This document shows positions 12,787 to 22,639 of a DNA stretch of 64,000 nucleotides, in pieces; within the stretch, counting starts at the first letter, position 1, and every line of letters starts with the position of its first letter. The position numbers and the translations under genes were made by a program. Source of the DNA: Prosopocoilus inquinatus (Eukaryota > Arthropoda > Insecta > Coleoptera > Lucanidae); the NCBI GenBank assembly GCA_036172665.1, contig CM069869.1:1426001-1490000 (forward strand), given 5' to 3'. The notes beneath the pieces are model-generated. The model did no database searches. It had not been told where the DNA came from and saw only the letters and a list, made by a program, of their open reading frames with translations.

Positions 12787-13060
12787 TAATGTGGACTCGA
12801 GTCAAAACTAGCATTTTTTTTAAAAAAAGTTCAAGTTTATTACATTCTTTAAAACGGCGAGTCCCGAGTTCAATTCGAGTACTCGAGTACTTTTATCTGA
12901 ACTCGAGTCAATTGACTCGAGTCGACTCGATTCTTTTAAACGGCGATTTTCAGCCAAGTACTCGAGTCTTTTGATCTGGACTCGAGTCTCTTGACTCGAG
13001 TCAAGACTCGATTCTTTTATAAAAGTATTCGAGTCGACTCGATTCTTAAAAACAGCGACT
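12787..13060. repeat. Right subterminal palindrome array (ACTCGAGT)
   Basis: Dense GACTCGAGTC, CTCGAGTACTC and TTGACTCGAGTC motifs mirror the left array. The array gives spurious open frames on both strands, which I do not treat as genes. Confidence 0.75.
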
Positions 13061-13073
13061 CGTCGCATCACTA

Positions 13074-13081
13074 GTAGACAT
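13074..13081 (+). repeat. 8-bp target-site duplication, right (GTAGACAT)
   Basis: Identical to 9916-9923. Removing the element plus one copy restores a sequence that agrees with the left outer ends of the foldback copies. Confidence 0.85.
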
Positions 13082-13105
13082 AGTCTGACCTGCAGATCTG
13101 AAACG

Positions 13106-14260
13106 AATTTTTTTTGTGGGGCTATGTTATCTTGCGTTTTACTAAATGATTCATGCTTCAAAATTCTTTATTTATAATTTGTCTTTTTTTATATTTTATC
13201 TACGATATTAATTAATTAATTAATTATTAATTATACAAAATTATTCTTATTGATTTTATCTAATATTCTGAAATATTGTTTTGTTAGAAATTATTTTGAT
13301 TGTATTTTTGCTTTCTTTTTTCTAAAAAATATTTCTTTTTATATTTATGTCAATTTATCACTTTAATTGGATTTTTCTTGTTTGTTTTGTCTTTAGTTTA
13401 ATGAATTTTATTCTTTGTTTAATTCTCTTTTTTACATCATTTTCTAACAAATTTGTAGTTTTATTTGAATATCTAAAGTTTCTGAGAAGGAAGATAAATT
13501 CAGGCAAAGAGAGTACCGTCAACTCGTTTAACACTAAAACATTGTGTGAGGCGGGCAAGGGCCAAATTTGTCATATCCTTAAAGAAGGGCTGAAAGTAAA
13601 TTTCTAGCTATTTATAACCTCCAACCAGAAACGCTCAAACAAGGGAATTGCCCTTTAGGTCTTTCATGGTTGATCAAAATTTTGAGAAAAAGAGTGAGAA
13701 GAAAGTTGTTGAGTTTTTGTGCAAGTTTGAAGTCCTTCTCACTCTCGTCGTAAGTTCAAGGGTTAAAATAGGTTTGAACAGGACGAGCCTTTGTAAAGTG
13801 GTAATTCTTTTATCATTTAACCAGCCCCCTTACACAGCGTGCTTTTAATCGCTAGAAGGAACTGAAATTCAGATTTGCATTTCTTTTTTTCGCACTGCGA
13901 TTGATAGAGAGAGTTTCATCCATCTGTTGAATCGGCAATTTTAGTTTCACAGTTGCGCGCAGTTGTCGAATCATTATTATATCCGACGTGACACGTACTC
14001 GGCTCATATTTCACTCAGTATGTGACGACATCTGACAGTAAGGTATCGTGCTATGATGACGTGCTGTTTGTGCTTGCAGAAATATGCTGGCGTCGCAAGT
14101 CTAAATGCTACACACCGTGAGATAAAAGAATACAATTAAATACTCCTACTTTTTTTTCTTCGTACTGGTAGGAAATTCAAATACTCAAAACATTACAAAT
14201 AACGAATAAATGTTAATGTTGTGATTTAACAACCGACATTAAAGTGAAACACAATTTACA
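13106..14260. other. Non-coding AT-rich stretch
   Basis: Contains a (TTAA)n-like run near 13208-13240. An 86-codon hydrophobic open frame near 13347 has overlapping open frames on the other strand and no domain, so it is probably chance in AT-rich DNA. Confidence 0.55.
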
Positions 14261-14626
14261 TATTTTTATAATAATAATAATAATAATAAGGCATTTATTG
14301 ACTGTAGTTATAAGTTACAGATGTGTTGAAATAGTAAATTTCCATGAATCAAAAGGAATAAGTTCAGTTAACACGAGAATGAGTTAACTGATCTTCCACT
14401 TACCCTAAAATTAACCTAAGCTAATCTAAACTAACCTAAGCTATTAGAGATGATTTTATTTGAATGAAGAAGAATAATAATAATAATAATAATAATAACA
14501 ACCATTTAAGATTTCACAGATACATTTAAGATACATTTAAGATTTTAGAGTTCACATAATCTTTTTGAATTGAATGAGAATGAATGAGCCCCGAATATAA
14601 GTTATACAACAAATCATTGCTGCAAA

Positions 14627-15079
14627 TCATTGCTGTAACCGTAACGCTTGTAAGATGGAAACTTTAAATTGATTTAAAGAAATAGTAGAAAAGTTCAGAC
14701 ATATAGAGTTTATATATTTTGCTATAGGATACGTAAAAGAACGTTCAAAAATCGCGGTTTTGTGAAGAGGGGGTGTAAGCAAGCCTCTGCTACGCACATT
14801 TACGTTATGTACGTCTGACCGAAAAGATATTTTGTTGTACAGGTACTGGGGAGATCGTTTGCAAAGTATTTTAAAGTACAAGCAAAGTGTATGAAATTTT
14901 CTACGGTTGCGCATATTAAGCCAACCGGCCCAGTTTAATGTGTGTGAAATGTGCTGACCCCTTCCGATCCCATATATAAATCTGAGACAAGAATTCTGAA
15001 CTTTTTGAATTCTTTTGGCATCTCTAAAATTTAAGCAGGGGCCGTAAACGTTATCACAGAAGTTGAATAACGAAAGCAC
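14627..15079 (-). pseudogene. LINE ORF2 C-terminal part, after an in-frame stop
   Basis: This 150-codon stretch is in the same frame as the upstream reverse transcriptase and is separated from it only by a TAG at 15110-15112 and ten sense codons. It contains FCDNVYGP, RIQKVQNSCLRFIYGI and YFKILCKRSP, the typical region after the reverse transcriptase thumb in CR1/jockey-like LINEs. Its apparent start codon is an internal GTG, so it is not a separate gene. The frame beyond the stop has stayed open, so the stop is probably recent. Function in the parent element: C-terminal end of the polymerase protein. Confidence 0.85.
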
Positions 15080-15109
15080 AAGCGTATCGCAAAGAGTTTT
15101 ACGAATATT

Positions 15110-17347
15110 CTAAGGTAGAAAATTTTTACTACTATATAAAACTCTCAAAATGCCATAAGATTTATTAATTACTGAAGAAATATGGCTAGTGAATCTTAAA
15201 TTGCAGTCGATAGTTAAGCCGAGGTTTCTAGCAGAAGTTACGGTAGGCAAAGTGAGGTTGTTTGTATGTAAATCCAAGTTACTGAGAGCCAAATTGCGCT
15301 GTTTACGAGGTCCAAACACGAGAATTTTACATTTCTCAGGATTAATGTTCAGACATTGTTTGTCAGAGATATCTATAAGGGCGTTTAAATCGTTATTAAT
15401 TAACTCACTATGATCAGAAGTGTAATTTGCATCAAAAATGTGATACAGCTGTGTGTCGTCTGCGTACATATGATATTTGCACACTTTTAGGACTTCGATT
15501 AAATAACTGGTATATATTGAGTAGAGTAATGGTCCCAAAATAGAACCTTGCGGTACGCCACATGCAACTGCCAGGGAACTAGAGACGGAATTGCCCAACC
15601 GAACAGATTGTGTTCTGTTGGATAGATAATTTGAGAAGAATTGAGTAGCTTTGGGTGCGAGTCCAATAAAATGTAGTACAGCTAATAGCATCTTATGATT
15701 TAAAGTGTCGAAGGCTTTAGAATAATCTAGAAGTATTAAAAACGCAACTTTTCCTTTATCGACGCCGCGCAGAATATCATCTGTAATGTGAGCTAAAGCG
15801 GTAGCACAGCTAAATCCTTGTCTGAAGCCAGACTGGAAAGTGGGTAAGATGGAATATTGCTCTATGTGAGCACGGAGTTGACTGTCAACAATCTTTTCCA
15901 ATATTTTAGAAAATATGGGTAGAAGACTAATAGGACGAAGATCCTTAAAGCTAGTAGGTTTATTGTTCTTAGGGAGTGGAATCGTTAGTGACTGCTTCCA
16001 ACTGTCTGGGAAAACACCTTCTTCCAGGCAGAAATTTATTATATGAACAATATAAGGAATCAAAGCGGGACAGCACAGTTTCAAGAATGTTGCATTAAAG
16101 TGATCAAGTCCACTTGATTTAGTTTTAATAGAGTATAAAATTTTTGTAACTTCACTTTCAGTCGTGGCTTTGAAAGACAGTTTATTAGAGACACTAGATT
16201 TTACATTGCTATTGTAAAATTCAAGAAAATTCAAATTGGGAGTTTTATTAACGAAAGAGTTATCTAACCAGTACCTGTTTAAAGCTTCCACATCATGCAA
16301 TGCCGAAGGAATTTCAGGTGTTTTTTTACCACCATAGACACCAAGCTTTCTCAGGTTATTCCATAGTAATGACTTATCTCTAGATTTAAGACTGTGTTGC
16401 AAGTAAGCCTTTTTTTCTCTAGAAATGGCTGAAGTTGTATAATTTCTTAATGATTTATAATATTCCCAGTGAGTTGCGAGTCTAGTTGATTTAAATTTGC
16501 GATACGCATTGTCACGTAAGTTTATCATAGTTAAAATAACATCGGTAAGCCAGGGGGGACGTTTACGTTTTCTGCTAGGAACAGTTTTTAAAGGAAAGTG
16601 AGAATCGAGTATATAAGACAATGAATTGTTGAAAAAAGTGAGTTTATCGTTTATATTCTGCATGTCATAAATTAAGAACCAAGGAATGGAATGTAAATCA
16701 CGTTGAAGAAGATTAAAAGAGGTATTGCTATAATCACGAAACGTAAGTGTGGTAGTAGTAGGAATGGTGTCCCTCAATTTATAATTGCAATATACAAGTG
16801 AATGATCCGAAATATTGAGCAGGTCTTGAACGCCGCTTTCAACTTCGGCTTCTGCTGATTCTAAGACTAATATTAGATCTATCAAGGTAGAGCTTGTGGA
16901 TGTTACGCGAGTTGGTTCGTTTATAACTTGAACTAAACCCACTGTACTAAGGACGTCGCACATCAATGTGTAAACAGGAGAATTAAAACAATTACTTTGA
17001 GGGGGCCTGTATATTACGCCAATCAGTATTTTAGTTTGTTTAGTTGTAAGAGATATCCAAAGTTGTTCGCAATGTAAATCAAGTTCAGCAGCTATTCGTG
17101 TACAGTTGAAAATACTACGAAAGTGAAGTCCCACACCGCCGCCCCTTCGACCGTCCATTCTGTCGCAACGTAACAATTCATAACCGGCAATGTTTATCAA
17201 GTAATCGGAAATATTGGGAGAGAGCCACGTCTCGGTCACAGCAATAATATCGAATTCGGAAGCATTCAAATAGTGTCTAAGTTCAGTAATATGCCTAGTT
17301 AAGGATCTAACATTAATTTGAGCGCAGCTAAGGTTAAAATGTTGCAT
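15110..17347 (-). pseudogene. LINE ORF2: APE-type endonuclease plus reverse transcriptase
   Basis: The ORF2 protein nicks the target and copies the element RNA in target-primed reverse transcription. The first ATG is at 17347, giving 745 codons to the TAG. Residues about 1-190 form the endonuclease: QINVRSL, TETWL, a RGGGVGL block, GVIYRPP and the late SDHSLVY. The catalytic GDFN segment normally found between YRPP and the CDVLS region is absent, and about 40-45 residues appear deleted in frame. Residues about 410-670 form the reverse transcriptase, with LDYSKAFD (motif A, near 542), GVPQGSILGP (motif B) and YADD (motif C, near 628), all intact. The frame ends early at the amber stop and its C-terminus continues at 15109-14627. 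Confidence 0.9.
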
Positions 17348-17672
17348 TATTTGCAAATCTTATTGTTGTGGAAATTGTTTAAACAGCTTATATATCGAAT
17401 AACTGGATGAACTACTAACTAGTACCGTTGCTATTATTACTAAGTAATATCTAATTTATGTAGCTATTCAATAAAAGAAGATACAATGAAAGGAAAGATA
17501 ATTATACTACTACACTGAGATCCGGTTTCTAAAATATAATATAGCACAAAAAGTAAATGCGAAAAAGTGACAAAGTTCCGAGAACAGTGAATGTTACGAG
17601 AACAGTCAAATTAAAGAGTGCAAGCGTACTATCCGAGAAAGAAACAAATGCAAAAAGCAGTTTTGAGAAAAA

Positions 17673-18119
17673 TTATAACTTAATTAAATCGTTTTCACTG
17701 TTAATATGATAGATCTTTGATTCCGATTTGACACAAATCACGCCATCGTTAGTCCACACGGATTTATAATGAAATTTCTCGCAGGCTTTCTTGTAAAGTG
17801 AGATTCTCTGGGAAGTCAGGTCTTCCTTAATCGTAATTCCGCTTCTTGAAAGTTTCTTTTTGTTCCTGCACACAGTATCTTTGGTTCGGTAGGTCGCAAA
17901 TTTTACAATAATGGCTCTAGGTTTATTATGATTCTGCGAACGACCGACCCGGTGGCATCTGTCGATAGAATTTAAGGAGATGTTTAAACCCATTTTGTTA
18001 TTAAAGACGTCCATAATTAGATCATCAGTACATTCTGCCTGATTTTCCTTTACACCAAAGATTCGAATGTTGTTGCGACGACTGTATTGTTCATGTTTGT
18101 CTAATGTTGAGAGGAGATC
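17673..18119 (-). pseudogene. LINE ORF1, RRM and C-terminal part
   Basis: This encodes the nucleic-acid-binding part of an L1-like ORF1 protein. Just upstream of its first ATG the same frame reads DKHEQYSRRNNIRIFGV, a signature of the L1-type RRM, followed by DRCHRVGR and KPRAIIVKFATYRTKD, which mark the RRM and C-terminal domain. It is out of frame with the N-terminal part. The frame changes at a run of ten T on the plus strand (18124-18133). The 113-codon open frame starting at 18014 is therefore only a piece of ORF1. ORF2 starts about 330 bp downstream. Confidence 0.8.
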
Positions 18120-18370
18120 GACATTTTTTTTTTGTTTAAATTAGTAACCTCTTCCCTCAGCGTCTTGATTTTGGCTTCATAATTACTTATTCTTTCATTA
18201 AATGACTTTAATATATTTTCGGTAATATTTTCAATTAGGTTGCTTATAAAAGATGGTGAGGAAATAACTTTTTCGACGATAGATCGTACCTGATCGTGTA
18301 TCACTTCTTTTTGCTGTTGTTTCTTGTTTTTTGCTCGTGAAGAACGCTCACAATTGGCTGAATTACTCAT
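18101..18370 (-). pseudogene. LINE ORF1, N-terminal coiled-coil part
   Basis: Starts at ATG 18370 with MSNSANCERSS, then a Lys/Gln-rich stretch and a helix with heptad-like spacing (SFNERISNYEAKIKTLREEV), as expected for the trimerising coiled coil of L1-like ORF1 proteins. The frame runs into the A10 homopolymer of the coding strand and ends shortly after it, while the RRM continues in another frame. A one-base length change in this homopolymer is the simplest cause. A sequencing error would look the same. Confidence 0.75.
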
Positions 18371-18482
18371 GATGAAGATACTCGTACACACACAAAACTT
18401 CAGCACAATTACTCTTTGCAAAAATATTAAATTTACAATATTAAACAGAGCTCAGTACGCACGTGTCTATTCAGAGTCCGCC

Positions 18483-20178
18483 ATCTTTCATATTATTATA
18501 CTCTTATTATTATAGAGTATTCCTTTAAGAAAAGAAAAACAATAATGCAGTGTTGTTTACTTCAAGGATATGGAACGTGCATGGAATTCGACGAACCAGA
18601 GTATATCATGAACATAAACTGCGCACTGATTCGGCGCTGTATCATTGACTTCTTCCTCTACTATATTGTGCGCCATCGGAGTCATAAACTATAGGACGTA
18701 CGAGATCAAGTTATGTGCCACAAAACAGTACACGGACGGAATTTATGATTTACGTAGAAGAACGCTCGAACTAGCTTATACGATAACCAGGACGAACGAC
18801 TTTCCTTCGCCGACGCATTATTGGATTCCCTCGTCTTTCGGATTAAATCCGACTTTAAATTTTAAATCAGGAGAAAAGGATATACATTGCGTCACTTTTC
18901 ACTCTCATTTTTAATTAATATGCGGGATCAAGTGAGGTCAATACAACTTATTGAACACTATCAAAAAAAACTAATTAGCAGAAAAATAAAATTTAAAGGG
19001 CGTTACAATCTGTAACCCATTTGCTCTGTGCAAAAGCAATATAAAACTGAAACTGCAATTTATTTTGTAGTTACAAGGAAAGTTGTACAACTAAATGTGA
19101 AATTTAATTCATATGTTCTCAAAGCGATTTCGAAAATACCTCACGGACAGTGTAAGATCTATAACAATTACTTCATCTTTTTCTATCCTCTTAATGAAAC
19201 TACAAATAACACTTGCAGTTTTATAATAAATTCATTATGTTAATTAATTACAGGCTTGTTTCACTTTTACCCTCCCTAACTTTTGCTTGTTGCATATTTA
19301 CCCCATCTGACCCTAATTTTTAAATCATAGTAGAACGTGAGAAGAAACGTAGTTTTCGAAGTGGTGTTTCAAAGTTTTCTCACAGAAAGCCGAATGAATG
19401 AATACCTTCCACGTACTGTTAGATGTATTGATGACTTTTACCCCTATTTCTCACAATCCCCCCCAAGCATGTCGACAGAGGGATCTCAATAAAAAGCTTT
19501 CCTTGAAGGAACCACACGTAAACAAACAGCTTTTAACTTACAGCATGTAACCATCAGTTATGAATCACTAACCCCGAAGAACGTACACTCCTTAAGTCCC
19601 TTTTCACCACTAAATTAATTAAACGCATATTGTATTGATTTGTAAGTAATTGCTTTTCTCTGAAGACTGCATTTCGTTTAATGTTTCATTAATGACTGTA
19701 CTCCCTTCAACACTTGGCTCGCATAAAATAGAATGAATAATCTATTAAACAGCGCCGGTGCATATGTGGCCCATCTTAATCTCATCTCAAGTCTGCATTA
19801 AGTAGATCTAATAAAGTTAGCATACATTTTACCCGTGCGTGCTATAGCACATAAAATAGAGTCTGTTCTTTTGTTCGGTAAGACGTCGGTGTCGTTAGTA
19901 ATTTATTGAGAATTCCGTACTTTGTTACGGTTCGAAATCCCGCAGCGTGCTCCAAAATTTCAAGAAATTCCCAGGAAAATATTCCACTCTTGCATCCAAA
20001 ATAATTGCTCATCGCAAGAAAATCACATTAAATAACAATTAAATAACAATTAGACAAAAGACAAAGACGTAACCGGCCCGACTCTAACAAATCACACGTA
20101 CGTACGCGGTGTTGAAAATAATTGATTTAAATAAACATCAACATTAAATTGAAGTTGATTCTCGTCCGATGAAAATTG
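18483..20178. other. Non-coding stretch with a weak repeat at 19.92-20.11 kb
   Basis: Two open frames (89 and 71 codons) have no motif. The block at about 19925-20110, starting CGCAGCGTGCTCCAAAATTTC, is related to 5340-5530. Otherwise nothing is recognised. Confidence 0.5.
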
Positions 20179-20360
20179 TAAGTACAAAGTTTTTTTAATC
20201 TTGAACCGGACAGAAATATGATGGGACACACTCAATGTTTCACTATAAATTTGTAGCTTCGTCAGAAGTGAAAAAAAGTTATAAATCTATAGTGAAACGT
20301 TGAGTGTGTTTCCCATCATATTTCTGTCCGGTTCAAGATTAAAAAAAAACTTTGTACTTA
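20179..20360. mobile_element. Palindromic MITE-like element, 182 bp
   Basis: Arms of about 75 bp, beginning TAAGTACAAAG and ending CTTTGTACTTA, are nearly complementary through TCTTGAACCGGACAGAAATA and GTTTCACTATA. The short loop contains GCTTCGTCAGAAG. The flanking ATCAACATTAAA occurs at about 20138 and again right after the element at 20359, so the mobile unit may include about 30 bp of left flank. There is no coding capacity. Confidence 0.75.
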
Positions 20361-20509
20361 TCAACATTAAACTTGACATGTGAATCTGTACTGTATCAGA
20401 CTTAAACATAACGCAGCTTAATTTATTCGAGACAACATTAAATTAAATGCACACACATCTGCGTTACATACAAACATGCATTAAACACTAACATAATTAA
20501 AATAATACG

Positions 20510-20900
20510 TTGCATTTGGCGGAGGTCATGGGGTTGCTAGCTTGTAGATGTCAGACGTTAGTATAAGCTGTCACGCAGTGTCGTCCATTCCCGACGGCAC
20601 ATCGAGTTTCGTGTGTGTGATGCTTGCCAACTGCCGGACGTCCACGACCTTAGCGATACCCTCACGTACACGTACTCGAAATCGTTACACTTCATTCAAC
20701 AAATATAACAGAGCCAGATGAAAAGCTGAAAATGAGAAAGCGGAAACGAAAAGCGGTTTCCTCTGTTGAAACAAAGAAATCGTATAAAACATGGGTAGTC
20801 AACATGGAGTCTTAAATTACTTTCAATTTATCGGGACAAGAATGGGTCACCCGCTTGATAAAAGTTGTTTAAAGCAATTCAGCAGTTCCGTGAGACTCAA
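20510..20900 (+). repeat. Weak copy of the 6.7-7.6 / 22.6-23.4 kb repeat family
   Basis: Shared short blocks in order, including TGTCAGACGT, GAAACAAAGAAATC and a GCAATTCA.CAG end. Divergence is high, so the boundaries are uncertain. Confidence 0.35.
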
Positions 20901-21089
20901 AGAATTCCCGTAAACACTAATTAGTAGTTAATTAGAATCTTGCATAATATTAGCAACGATTATACGTTAACACGTCTGCGTCTTGTAACAACGAAATGCA
21001 AAGTAAAGCGTGCAGTAGACACTGGAAAGACTTGTGAGCGAGTCGGTCGAGCTAGCCAATTAGAATTCAGAAATTCTACCGTCTTATAC

Positions 21090-21905
21090 CCGTTTTTATT
21101 TTCTTTTAATTTTTTTGAACAAAATTCGTTACATTTTTAATAACCGCCTTCATTTTTATCAAATGCCCTGTTTCAATCAATCCTATTTTCAGAATGTATA
21201 TTTTTTTAATTAAAATTGCTTTATAATTTTTTTCCTTTATTGTTTGTCCTTTGAAATATTCAATTCGACAATCGCCTTTTGTTTTCTTAAATAAAAGCAA
21301 TCTCTTCTTTTTGTTTATGATGCGTTACTTCTTTTCAGTTATTGTTTCTCATTTTTCCAAAACCGTAATATACTTAGTTGATCGATTGTCGTTTATTTCA
21401 GATTTTGTAGTCGACAACATACATTTGTTTCATTTGTTTTCTTTTCAAACGTTATTTCAGTTTTCCATTCATGTTGCCAACCGTATTTCTCTCTCCATTT
21501 GGTTTCTTGAAAGATCTTCCTGTTTACCTATTTTTGTAAAAAAGTCTTCATTCTTAAAATAATTTAAATTTAATCGCCTTCATGTCCGCCTCGTTTTTCA
21601 ATTGTTTTGCGTTTCCACTCTTTGGAATAATTTTTTTCTAGCTCTTTTATAATTAGTTTTCGTTTTTCAATTCTTCTTTTTTTTAATTCACCATCATTTT
21701 CGTTTCTCAACCGTGTTCGTTTTTTATTTTTTTGCGTTCTTTTGGTTATTTTTTAACTATATCGGTTATCAGTTTGTTTGTTTCTTTTTTTTTTTAGAAA
21801 AGCGTTTGCTTTATAATTTGGCTTCGTTTTTAAACTGTTTTCAATCGCCTTCGTTTTGAGTTGCTTTTCTTTTAATCGCCTTTATTTATTTCCGTTTAGA
21901 AAAAA
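21090..21905. repeat. T-rich region with recurring AATCGCCTT
   Basis: The plus strand is strongly T-rich. The word TAACCGCCTT or (C/T)AATCGCCTT occurs at 21141, 21269, 21571, 21842 and 21873, often after a T-run and before TTTTG or TTTATT. Open frames on either strand are low-complexity and unsupported. It looks like a degenerate, strand-skewed tandem sequence. Confidence 0.5.
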
Positions 21906-22639
21906 CAAAAAAAGGGTATCGATGACACGGCGGGAGTACTCAGGCGTTGGCTTACACAAAATCGAAATATACATGGAAACAGCTAACTCACATCAAAAAT
22001 CAAACGCTCGCGCACGAACCGCGAAGCGAATAATTAAACACGATCAAATACAAGGACGAGAAAAAAGTAGGACTAGGTTAACGGGGCGAGACTACGCAAG
22101 AAAATAGACGACAAACAAAACTTGTTTAATGTCGATGCAAAACCGGGCGTCACCCCCCAACAATCGCGCAATTTGAGCATGGTTTACGTAAAAAACCCAA
22201 CCCACTCACAGGTTATTCAAAATTAAAGAAAGAAACGCCGATATATCTTAGCCCAATCTGTTCTAGTCGATTCGTAACGGCTTGGAGTGAGAGAGGGGGA
22301 GATACAGGCGGGACGTCGATGGAAGAGACGCAAGACTCCAAGACCGTGTCGGCTGAAACTTGAAAGCATTTACTCAGCTCTTGATTGCTTTACTTTTGGA
22401 AAATAATAATAAAAATCATAATCATTTACAACATCTGTCTATTTGCCCGTAGCGTTCAACAAGCAACGTGCTACCACTTAAATGAATCTACTTTTTCTCT
22501 TGTATGATTTACGAAACCGGTTGCAAATTAGCGCTGAAGAAGGCAATCAGCTGTTCCGAGGTAGCTTCTCAGAAGGAGAAAGGTGTGGGATGGTCAAAGT
22601 TCAAAGGACACCAGATGTCCCAGTCCTGCGTTAAATGCA
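21906..22639. other. Non-coding stretch
   Basis: Contains an 83-codon Arg/Lys-rich open frame near its start, without a domain. No other structure is recognised. Confidence 0.45.

Larger units (their letters stand above)
9924..13073. mobile_element. hAT-like DNA transposon, non-autonomous, 3,150 bp
   Basis: The element is bounded by a perfect 18-bp terminal inverted repeat, TAGTGATGCGACGAGTCG, and a perfect 8-bp target duplication. The outer bases fit the YARNG start seen in hAT elements. The subterminal 300 bp on each side is packed with CTCGAG-centred palindromes. The interior is very AT-rich and holds nested inverted repeats. No transposase frame is visible, not even the C-terminal dimerisation block common in hAT proteins, so it would depend on a transposase in trans. 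It interrupts the right arm of foldback copy B, which dates it as the younger insertion. Confidence 0.85.
9278..13098. mobile_element. Foldback-like element, copy B, split by a hAT-like insertion
   Basis: The second copy starts at GATCTGAAGGTTAGACTATG. Its arms are about 9278-9665 and 9745-9923 plus 13082-13098, and the right outer end reappears as AGTCTGACCTGCAGATC only after the inserted element. Its loop (9666-9740) is the same sequence as the copy A loop but in the opposite orientation. Because the arms are inverted repeats, this means either that the whole copy is inverted or that the loop flipped by recombination between arms. The split right arm, read across the insertion, agrees with the intact left ends of both copies. 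Confidence 0.65.
14268..18482 (-). mobile_element. Near-full-length LINE (CR1-superfamily-like), inactive
   Basis: Read on the minus strand, the element has a 5' leader from about 18482, an ORF1 (about 18370-17673), an ORF2 with endonuclease and reverse transcriptase (17347-14627), and a 3' UTR ending in CAATAAATGCC followed by a (TTA)n tail at 14268-14290. A second (TTA)n run at 14474-14500 is an alternative 3' end. An L1-type RRM ORF1 together with an APE-type endonuclease and this reverse transcriptase fits CR1-superfamily lineages such as Daphne or Crack, but the clade is tentative. It is dead: ORF1 is frameshifted, the endonuclease lacks its GDFN block and ORF2 has an in-frame amber stop. 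I could not define a target-site duplication. Confidence 0.85.

Noticed and set aside
12820..13161. 113-codon minus-strand frame rich in Ser, Arg and Glu
   Set aside because: It is a translation of the CTCGAGT palindrome array and runs across the end of the hAT-like element into flanking DNA.
13347..13607. 86-codon hydrophobic open frame
   Set aside because: AT-rich composition alone produces Phe/Ile/Leu-rich frames. The opposite strand is also open over the same place, and no initiation context or homolog motif is visible.
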